A stretch of DNA of 8,015 bases from Deltaproteobacteria bacterium. GTDB taxonomy: Bacteria > Desulfobacterota_B > Binatia > UBA9968. A program made the position numbers and the translations under genes. Shown piece after piece: positions 1 to 5,493 of the stretch (the first letter of the stretch is position 1; every line of letters begins with the position of its first letter). The stretch is taken from NCBI GenBank assembly GCA_027297485.1, contig JAPUHZ010000127.1:1-8015 (forward strand), in the 5' to 3' direction. The notes under the pieces were generated by a model that was not told the DNA's origin, searched no databases, and saw only the letters and a program-made list of their open reading frames with translations.

Positions 1-1308
1 GGGTGGCCTGGGCCATTCGAAGAGAACCATAAAGTAGCCTAAAAGACCGAATATAAGGGTCACTACGATATCGTTGAGACTATTGTGCGCCGTAAAAGAG
101 CCGAGGAAAACAAACATTAACAGAAACGGGATGAGTAAACCGCCGCGGATAAAGGTGATCCGGGCCAATTGATTCAGAAAAAGAAAAGCGACAGCGGCTG
201 TTATGATATTGGCTATAACGAGGATCCATACCATGGCAAACGTCACATCCAAATGCTTGGTTAGCATCTCAGGACCAGGGTTCAGGCCCACGAGCAAAAA
301 GGCTCCCAGCAGGATCGCCATCGAAGCGCTCCCCGGAATTCCAAAAGCAACGGTGGGGATGAGATTTCCTCCCTCCTTGGAGTTGTTGGCAGCCCCCGGT
401 CCCAGGACCCCTTCCACTGCCCCTTTGCCAAAGCGGCTGGGGTCCTTGGAACTCTGCACAGCATGACCATAAGCCAACCATTGAGATACTCCGCCCCCCA
501 GACCGGGCAGCGCGCCGATGAGGACCCCTATAAGCCCGCAGCGCATAGTCAGCCAGAAGTGACGGAAGGTGTCCTTGACGCCTTCCATGACTCCTTCCAG
601 CTTTTCCACCTTCTCCTCGACAATACTGGTTCCCCTCACTGCGAGATCGACAATTTCAGGAATGGCAAAGAGCCCTATGACAACCGGGATAAGGCTGAGC
701 CCATCCCACAGATAAAGGGTTCCCAGCGTGTAGCGGAGCGCACCGGTCTGGGGATCCACGCCAATGGTCGCCAACATCAGTCCTATGCCCGCAGCCAGCA
801 GTCCTTTCAGTAACGAGTCACCGCTCAGCGAAACGATGAAGGTAATTCCGAGAATGGCCAGCATGAAAAGCTCCGGGGAAGCAAAAAAGAGGACCAGCGG
901 ACGCATGATGGGAATGGAGATAGCCAGAATAACAGCGCCTTCGATTCCAGCGACCAGGGAGCTCATCAGGGCTGCACCCAGGGCCCTCCCTGCCTCCCCT
1001 TTCTTGGTCATTGGGTAGCCATCCATGATGGTGGCAGCAGCGGTTCCCTCGCCGGGAATACCAAAAAGGATAGAGGTGATGTCCCCAGTAGTTCCCGTGA
1101 TGGCATGCATGCCTAGTAAAAAGCAGAAGGCCGAGATGGGCTCCTTGATGGTCCAGACGAACGGAAGCATGAGGGCGAGGGTCGAGAGCCCTCCCAGGCC
1201 GGGCAGGATCCCGACGACGAACCCGACAGCGGCACCGATAAGCAGAAATCCAAAGGCGGGCCAGGACAGCACCTGAGTTAAGCCGGAAACAAACGCGTCA
1301 AGAATCAT
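1..1308 (-). CDS. tctA: TctA, large membrane subunit of a tripartite tricarboxylate transporter (C-terminus cut by window edge)
   Basis: Large, roughly 12-helix permease subunit of a TTT-family secondary transporter, which moves a carboxylate delivered by the periplasmic TctC protein across the inner membrane. I translated 436 residues with no stop; family members are about 500, so some 65 residues lie beyond the left edge. Family hallmarks are clear and occur twice, as expected for its internal duplication: GILPGLGG (residues 33-40) and GALPGLGG (265-272), then FGIPGEGTAAA (82-92) and FGIPGSASMA (322-331). TIGVDPQTG (181-189) and GPGAANNSKEGG (303-314) are also typical. The ATG at 1306-1308 fits the family N-terminus (MILDAFVSGL). 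Its upstream site is weak (GAG only), so translation may depend on the preceding genes. It is last of three genes, 77 bases after tctC. Identification to family is secure; the substrate cannot be read from sequence. Confidence 0.95.
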   Translation of the reverse strand, partial: MILDAFVSGLTQVLSWPAFGFLLIGAAVGFVVGILPGLGGLSTLALMLPFVWTIKEPISAFCFLLGMHAITGTTGDITSILFGIPGEGTAAATIMDGYPMTKKGEAGRALGAALMSSLVAGIEGAVILAISIPIMRPLVLFFASPELFMLAILGITFIVSLSGDSLLKGLLAAGIGLMLATIGVDPQTGALRYTLGTLYLWDGLSLIPVVIGLFAIPEIVDLAVRGTSIVEEKVEKLEGVMEGVKDTFRHFWLTMRCGLIGVLIGALPGLGGGVSQWLAYGHAVQSSKDPSRFGKGAVEGVLGPGAANNSKEGGNLIPTVAFGIPGSASMAILLGAFLLVGLNPGPEMLTKHLDVTFAMVWILVIANIITAAVAFLFLNQLARITFIRGGLLIPFLLMFVFLGSFTAHNSLNDIVVTLIFGLLGYFMVLFEWPRPP

Positions 1309-1385
1309 CTCGGTCTCATCACACCGGTTCGCGTCTCACAAACACAGAGGCCCGCCTTTGGACTATCACCTGGTTAGCTCCCTTG

Positions 1386-2441
1386 TTACTCACCGACCAA
1401 TTTCTTAAAACGATCAACGACTTCACGAGGCATGGAGAGTACTTCTTTGGCCATTTTCTGGACTTGCCTTCCGGTAAGCATGTCTACTTCCATCCTGAGC
1501 TTCTTCCCCTCGGCAACCGCCTGCGGGTCCCTGAGCGCAGAGCTAAAGGCCTTCCGCAGGATCGCTACACGCTCTTTGGAAACGCCCGGAGGAGCGGTAA
1601 ATGGCTTGCCGAAATTTGTCGAAGCGGCCAGTCTTATCAACTTGATGTCTTCCGCGGAAGCTTTGTACTTCTTGGCGATGTCGAAGATACTCGGTATGTC
1701 CGGAGCCCCTTTCCAGGGCTTCTCTCGTGTTTGCAGCAGATGCCAATCAAAGCCCTTCTTATGCCAGGAAAGAAATGGCTCCCGGCCAAAGTGGGCAGAG
1801 ATGGACATGGCCCGACATACAACCTCGCCTCGCTCCACAGCCAGGTCGATCTGCCGTCCACCTTTGTAGCCCAAGACCATCTTAAATTTGATTCCCATCG
1901 CCTTCTCAAGAAGCGCAGGTATGAGGTAGCCTGAGTTCGCTCTCCCGGTGGAGCCGCATTTCGGAGGCGTACTGGCATTTTTGATATCATCTAACGATTT
2001 AAAGGGCGCGTCGCTTCTCATATAAAAGACATCGGGCGGCAACTCAGGTGTACCGAGCCAGTTATATTTTGACCAGTCGTACCTTACTTCTTTGGTGCCG
2101 ATTAATTGGTCGAAGAAGAGATTCTTATTGATCGTGCCAATGGTTAACCCATCACGCTTTGCGATGTTATAGAGGTAATTGGCAGCGATTCTCGAGCCTG
2201 CACCGGGCATATTCTGGACGACGAAGTTGGGATTCCCCGGGATATATCTACCCATGTATCGGGCCAGCAGGCGAGACCAACGGTCATAAAAACCACCGGG
2301 GGAAAATCCCACCACGATTCTGACGGTCTTGTCTTTATAAAACTGGCTTTGCGCCCAGACCCTTGGGGTGGTCCAGGTACTACATGCGAGGAAAACCCAT
2401 AGGAGAAAAATCACTAGCATAAACACCGGATTCTTTTTCAT
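1386..2441 (-). CDS. tctC: TctC/Bug-family periplasmic substrate-binding protein of the TTT transporter
   Basis: Extracytoplasmic receptor, 351 residues, that captures a carboxylate and presents it to TctA/TctB. The N-terminus is an export signal: MKKN, then a hydrophobic stretch at 6-19. Two processing sites are possible: Cys20 in FLAC (a poor lipobox) or a type I site VWA|QS after Ala30. The mature protein starts with the Bug-fold signature: TVRIVVGFSPGGFYDRWSRL (39-58), IPGNPNFVVQNMPGAGS (67-83) and AANYLYN (86-92). GYKGGRQIDLAVERGEV (191-207) matches the conserved second-lobe segment. Length is normal for the family once the long signal region is allowed for. The start is fixed by an excellent Shine-Dalgarno sequence. 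It sits between tctB and tctA rather than first in the operon, which is less usual. Known ligands of the family include citrate, dicarboxylates and aromatic acids; which applies here is unknown. Confidence 0.95.
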   Translation of the reverse strand: MKKNPVFMLVIFLLWVFLACSTWTTPRVWAQSQFYKDKTVRIVVGFSPGGFYDRWSRLLARYMGRYIPGNPNFVVQNMPGAGSRIAANYLYNIAKRDGLTIGTINKNLFFDQLIGTKEVRYDWSKYNWLGTPELPPDVFYMRSDAPFKSLDDIKNASTPPKCGSTGRANSGYLIPALLEKAMGIKFKMVLGYKGGRQIDLAVERGEVVCRAMSISAHFGREPFLSWHKKGFDWHLLQTREKPWKGAPDIPSIFDIAKKYKASAEDIKLIRLAASTNFGKPFTAPPGVSKERVAILRKAFSSALRDPQAVAEGKKLRMEVDMLTGRQVQKMAKEVLSMPREVVDRFKKLVGE

Positions 2442-2445
2442 AGAA

Positions 2446-2454
2446 CACCTCCTT
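2446..2454 (-). promoter_or_regulatory. Strong ribosome binding site of tctC
   Basis: Read on the minus strand this is AAGGAGGTG, nearly a full match to the 16S anti-Shine-Dalgarno sequence, ending 4 bases before the tctC ATG with the AGGAGG core about 6 bases away. It is far stronger than the sites before tctB and tctA, in keeping with the usual need for excess binding protein over membrane subunits (inference). Confidence 0.8.
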
Positions 2455-2506
2455 TTTTATCACTTTGTTAAAAGTTAAAAACCAGTCTTGCGCTAAGTTA
2501 TCACCT

Positions 2507-2992
2507 TCATGAACCCATCCAAAGGAAAATTTTACCGTCTGGCATCGGCAGGCGAAGCAGTCGCTCGAAAAGTCCCCAATATATGAACCATGCCACGACT
2601 GTTAGCAGAACGGACAGGAACCAGCCCTCCCTAGCCTGCATTTTAAGGTAAAGAAACACAAATGTGGGAATAGTAATGGGAAAGCCAACAAGCCATATCG
2701 TCGCCAGGAAGCCGAAAATCCAGGAAAATATTCGGATGGTACGCTCTCTGGCCAGGACTGGATCAATCCCCTTCGCGAACTGAATATCCACTGGAGCGGC
2801 CCCTGAGGATTTCTTGCGCTCACCCCTTAAATCCGCACCCAGCTGAAGCACTGCCAGGATCAGCATAGGAAATCCGATCACCCAGGGATACAAACGTGCC
2901 TGAAGCTTCCACTCTTTTGCCTCCCAGACGAGGAAGGCAAAAAAGAGAAGGACTGCCAAGTCAAAAAAAATGTGTGACTTAAGTTTCACCAT
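2507..2992 (-). CDS. tctB: TctB, small membrane subunit of the TTT transporter
   Basis: Small integral membrane protein of 161 residues, the usual TctB size (about 150-170), that partners TctA. Hydrophobic segments lie at about 8-23, 34-52, 87-116 (long, possibly a hairpin of two) and 121-141, with a charged loop at 54-85. ARLYPWVIGFPMLILAVL (32-49) matches the TctB pattern of a proline-containing second helix, and the end FERLLRLPMPDG (142-153) matches the conserved C-terminal FxxLLxxPLPxG segment. It is first in the operon, with 65 bases to tctC. The annotated ATG has an AGAAGG only one base upstream, too close to work well; the GTG at codon 2 (2987-2989) would have better spacing, so the true start may be one codon later. 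No promoter upstream is convincing. Confidence 0.9.
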   Translation of the reverse strand: MVKLKSHIFFDLAVLLFFAFLVWEAKEWKLQARLYPWVIGFPMLILAVLQLGADLRGERKKSSGAAPVDIQFAKGIDPVLARERTIRIFSWIFGFLATIWLVGFPITIPTFVFLYLKMQAREGWFLSVLLTVVAWFIYWGLFERLLRLPMPDGKIFLWMGS

Positions 2993-3229
2993 GCCTTCTG
3001 TCTATTCTCGAGGCCTGCTGCTATAGGCCAGGGCCATTGAAGGTTGGACAATCCGGCCTTTCCCATCGCCCTGCCGTTTATTCGCTTAGTAAAGGGGACC
3101 TCTTCGAGTCACCTGTCGCTAAAGGCATGGATGACCCATCCTTCATGAGCCTCATTACTCTCTCACCTATGCTGCTCCCGCTTACCACAGAGCTCTTTGA
3201 AAGGTCAATGCTTGTTCGCAGCTCTTTTC

Positions 3230-3257
3230 TTGTCCTTTGCTCCCGTGGTAATAGGAT
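3230..3257 (+). promoter_or_regulatory. Possible sigma-70-type promoter for the crotonase/dehydrogenase unit
   Basis: TTGTCC (3230-3235, 4 of 6 to TTGACA) and TAGGAT (3252-3257, 4 of 6 to TATAAT) are separated by 16 bases. This would give a leader of roughly 25 bases before the ATG, including the ribosome binding site. Two moderate hexamers of this quality arise often by chance, so this is only a candidate. Confidence 0.25.
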
Positions 3258-3277
3258 ACTCACCCTGAGCCGTTAGG

Positions 3278-3284
3278 AAAGGAG
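3278..3284 (+). promoter_or_regulatory. Ribosome binding site of the crotonase gene
   Basis: AAAGGAG lies 6 bases before the ATG at 3291. It is a strong site at good spacing and decides the start of the crotonase gene. Confidence 0.75.
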
Positions 3285-3290
3285 TGAGTT

Positions 3291-4109
3291 ATGACAAGGT
3301 TCAAAACTATTTTGCTCAAGAAAAAGGATAAGATTGCCACCATTACCTTGAATAGACCTAAGGTGAAAAACGCTATGAATCCTCAGATGCACCTGGAAAT
3401 GCTCGAGGTTTTAAGCGATCTCGAAGAGGACGATGGCGTTAGGGTTTTGGTCTTGACGGGGTCAGGAGATAGTTTTTGCGCCGGCCAGGATCTGAAGGAG
3501 TATTTCCTCGAAATCGAAGATAATTCCAAGGCACGCAAAAGGGCGCGTGAGGCCGCGGTCCAATGGCGCAGCTATAAGCTGAGACTTTTTCCCAAGCCTA
3601 CTATCGGGGCAGTGAATGGCTGGTGTTTTGGCGGCGGCTTTTCCATCGTTGCCGCTTGCGATATTGTGATCGCTGCGGATGAGGCGATCTTTGGGCTGAG
3701 CGAGGTCAACTTTGGCAAGATTCCCGGGGGGATGGTCACCAAAGATGTCACCGATCTCTTGCATCCTCGGGATGCCCTCTTCTATATTCTCACAGGACGC
3801 AAGTTTGATGGCAAACAGGCTGCGGCAATGAAGTTTGTCAACTATTCCGTCCCGCGCTCAAGACTGATGAAAGAGGTCTACGACCTGGCCTCAGAGCTGA
3901 AGGCCAAACACCCTGAGGTCTTGCGCATCGCCAAGGAGACCTACAAATACGGGAAAAGGTTCAACTACGAGGAGGGCTATGCTTGGGCTACGGCCAAGTC
4001 GGCTGAGCTCGATTATGTTGCGGGGAAGACATGGAAAAAGGGAGTCGATCAGTTCAAGAAGGGAAAGATGAGGCCGGGGCTTAACAGCTACAAGTGGGAT
4101 AAAAATTAG
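3291..4109 (+). CDS. Crotonase-superfamily enzyme resembling p-hydroxycinnamoyl-CoA hydratase/lyase
   Basis: Enoyl-CoA hydratase-fold enzyme of 272 residues, acting on a CoA thioester in the cytoplasm. NRPKVKNAMNP (21-31) is the CoA-binding start of the fold; VNGWCFGGGFS (108-118) and FGLSEVNFG (134-142) form the active site. It aligns without gaps, from memory, to Pseudomonas feruloyl-CoA hydratase/lyase (HCHL) over DLKEYF, GWCFGGGFS, the LSE motif and the C-terminal KPGL..YK-like tail (MRPGLNSYK). Glu138 matches catalytic Glu143, Ser118 matches Ser123 and Tyr71 matches Tyr75. The first glutamate of ordinary enoyl-CoA hydratases is replaced by serine, as in HCHL. Two differences stand out: Gln66 in place of Met70 and Thr234 in place of Tyr239, a residue contacting the phenolic hydroxyl. 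The reaction is therefore hydration, with or without retro-aldol release of acetyl-CoA, on a related but different acyl-CoA. It probably forms an operon with the dehydrogenase 9 bases downstream. Confidence 0.88.
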   Translation: MTRFKTILLKKKDKIATITLNRPKVKNAMNPQMHLEMLEVLSDLEEDDGVRVLVLTGSGDSFCAGQDLKEYFLEIEDNSKARKRAREAAVQWRSYKLRLFPKPTIGAVNGWCFGGGFSIVAACDIVIAADEAIFGLSEVNFGKIPGGMVTKDVTDLLHPRDALFYILTGRKFDGKQAAAMKFVNYSVPRSRLMKEVYDLASELKAKHPEVLRIAKETYKYGKRFNYEEGYAWATAKSAELDYVAGKTWKKGVDQFKKGKMRPGLNSYKWDKN

Positions 4110-4118
4110 GCTTAAAAA

Positions 4119-5273
4119 ATGGATTTCAATCTACCTGAAGAACTCCAGATGCTTAAGCAAACGGTTCGGCGTTTTGTGGACCAGGAGCTGATCCCGATCG
4201 AGATGCATAGCTGCGAGGGAAACGAGCTGAAGTCCGAAATCCGGGAAAGGCTGGAGAAAAAAACTCGGGAGATGGGACTTTGGCTGCTTGATGTTCCACA
4301 GGAGTACGGCGGGGTTGGACTAGGGCTGCTCGCACGAGTGACGGTTTGGGAGGAGATGGCCAGGACTGCGGCCGTGCCGTCACGCGGCCAGGGCATATTG
4401 GGCCCAGAGGTGAGGCCGATCCTCTATGCCTTGAACGACGGGCAGAAAGAACGCTATCTCTACCCAGTCCTTAGAGGAGAGAAGAGATGCTGCCTGGCAC
4501 AGACCGAGCCGGATGCGGGCTCCGACCCAGGTTCCATGCGCACCCGCGCCGTGCGCCAAGGCGACTTTTATGTCATCAACGGAGTGAAGCGCTTCATCAC
4601 TGGCGCAGACAAGAGCGATTTCGCTCAACTGATGGCGGTTACGGATCCCAGTAAAGGTTCGCGGGGCGGGATCTCCTGTTTTCTGGTGGACTTGGACACG
4701 GCCGGGTGTCGCATAACGGCTAAGTACAAAACCATGATGGGTGATGAGCTGTGCGAGATGGTCTTTGAAGATTGCAAAGTGCCGGCAACAAGTCTCGTGG
4801 GTAAAGAGGGAGAAGGTTTTGAGCTGGCACAGAAGTGGTTGGGTGTGGGTCGGCTGAAGCACGGGGCGCGGGCCTTGGGGGTAGCGGAACGGTGCATTGA
4901 GATGGGCGCGAGATATGCCAAACAGAGAGTGACTTTTGGTAAACCCCTGTCGGAGAGACAGGCGATTCAGTGGATGCTGGCCGACTCTTACGTGGAGCTT
5001 CACGCCTCCCGTTTGATGGTCTATCACGCAGCGTGGAAAAATGATCAGGGCGAGGATATGCGCAACGAGGCCTATATGGTGAAGCTTTACGTCGACGAGA
5101 TGTCCTTCCGCGTTGTGGACCGTGTACTCCAGATTCACGGAGGCATAGGCCTGACGACGGATCTGCCCTTGGAAAAATGGTTCCGCGATCAGCGTAGCCG
5201 CCTGATCACCGAAGGTCCCTCTGAAGTGATGCGCATGGTGATCGCCCGGCACGTGCTACAAAAGTACCCTTAG
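4119..5273 (+). CDS. Acyl-CoA dehydrogenase, FAD-dependent
   Basis: Soluble flavoenzyme of 384 residues, the standard length, that introduces a trans-2,3 double bond into an acyl-CoA and passes electrons to ETF. N-terminal helical domain about 1-118. The middle beta domain carries the flavin signature AQTEPDAGSD (127-136), with Gln where the pattern prefers an aliphatic residue. The C-terminal domain carries RVTFGKPLSERQ (270-281) and the FAD-contacting QIHGGIGLT (338-346). The catalytic base is Glu365 in TEGPSEVMR, the position used by short/medium-chain enzymes rather than by isovaleryl-type ones. It follows the crotonase by 9 bases with only a poor AGG as ribosome site, suggesting translational coupling. 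Its product would be a substrate for the crotonase. Chain length or aromatic preference cannot be told; by analogy with hcaD of Acinetobacter, an arylpropanoyl-CoA is one possibility (inference). Confidence 0.93.
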   Translation: MDFNLPEELQMLKQTVRRFVDQELIPIEMHSCEGNELKSEIRERLEKKTREMGLWLLDVPQEYGGVGLGLLARVTVWEEMARTAAVPSRGQGILGPEVRPILYALNDGQKERYLYPVLRGEKRCCLAQTEPDAGSDPGSMRTRAVRQGDFYVINGVKRFITGADKSDFAQLMAVTDPSKGSRGGISCFLVDLDTAGCRITAKYKTMMGDELCEMVFEDCKVPATSLVGKEGEGFELAQKWLGVGRLKHGARALGVAERCIEMGARYAKQRVTFGKPLSERQAIQWMLADSYVELHASRLMVYHAAWKNDQGEDMRNEAYMVKLYVDEMSFRVVDRVLQIHGGIGLTTDLPLEKWFRDQRSRLITEGPSEVMRMVIARHVLQKYP

Positions 5274-5274
5274 G

Positions 5275-5493
5275 GGAGGAGAAATGTTGCCGCATGAGGC
5301 GTGGAAAAAAAAGGGCGAGTGGCCCTATGGTTTGTTATTTTTTGAAGCAACTGGAGATGCTGAAAGATCTTCTTGCGCCCTGACTTCTTCAAGGTTTAGT
5401 GGGAAGGTGACGGTAAAGGTCGAGCCTTTGCCCGGCTCGCTTTCTACCTCAATTTTTCCTCCAAGCATGTTGGTAAATGTCGTGACAATATAA
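5275..5493 (+). other. Doubtful short ORF with a strong ribosome binding site after the dehydrogenase
   Basis: Directly after the dehydrogenase stop codon, GGAGGAG (5275-5281) precedes an ATG at 5284 that opens a 69-codon frame. Only the first 13 or so codons lie outside the histidine kinase gene; the rest is antisense to the kinase C-terminus, and its composition is what an antisense reading would give. The encoded protein is not recognisable. The ribosome site is better than that of the dehydrogenase itself, so this may be the preserved beginning of a third operon gene lost by rearrangement, or simply a purine-rich coincidence. Confidence 0.15.
5305..5326 (-). terminator. Intrinsic terminator of the histidine kinase gene
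   Basis: On the minus strand AGGGC-cactc-GCCCT forms a 5-bp stem with a 5-base loop (5312-5326) and is followed at once by eight T residues (5312-5305). The kinase TAG stop (5325-5327) overlaps the stem. On the plus strand the same hairpin is followed, after a few bases, by the looser T-rich stretch at 5331-5342, so it may also slow transcripts of the dehydrogenase unit. The stem is short, but the T tract and the position between convergent genes are right. Confidence 0.65.

Larger units (their letters stand above)
2993..3290. other. Divergent intergenic region between the tct operon and the crotonase gene
   Basis: This 298-base region must hold the promoters for both directions. I see no credible gene in it. 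An open frame on the plus strand (TTG at 3037 to 3276) and one on the minus strand (3263 to 3078) cover much of it, but neither has a ribosome binding site or a protein pattern I recognise. Short dyads that could be operators are GGATG-acc-CATCC (3129-3141), the octamer AGAGCTCT (3190-3197), and GGCCT/AGGCC flanking about eight bases near 3012-3029. AGCTCTTT occurs twice (3191 and 3220). None is long enough to be persuasive, and no adjacent regulator gene supports an operator assignment. Confidence 0.5.

Noticed and set aside
203..1276. A series of plus-strand open frames of 83-116 codons across the left end
   Set aside because: All lie antisense to tctA, whose 436-codon translation is continuous and carries all family motifs.
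1383..1934. 183-codon open frame antisense to tctC
   Set aside because: It mirrors the conserved TctC coding sequence; no family resemblance and no start signal.
2993..3060. Sigma-54-like GG...GC pattern upstream of tctB (around TGGCCTATAGCAGCA, minus strand)
   Set aside because: The spacing between the GG and GC elements is 9 or 12 bases rather than the required 10, and the -12 TTGCA element is missing.
3037..3276. 79-codon plus-strand frame (TTG start) in the divergent intergenic region, ending just before the crotonase ribosome site
   Set aside because: Rare start codon, no ribosome binding site, composition not protein-like and no resemblance to a known family. An overlapping minus-strand frame (3263-3078) is just as unconvincing. 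A short leader peptide cannot be fully excluded.
4380..5252. 290-codon open frame antisense to the acyl-CoA dehydrogenase gene
   Set aside because: The sense strand encodes a full-length, motif-complete acyl-CoA dehydrogenase. The antisense protein is rich in His, Arg and Pro, has no recognisable domain and no ribosome binding site.
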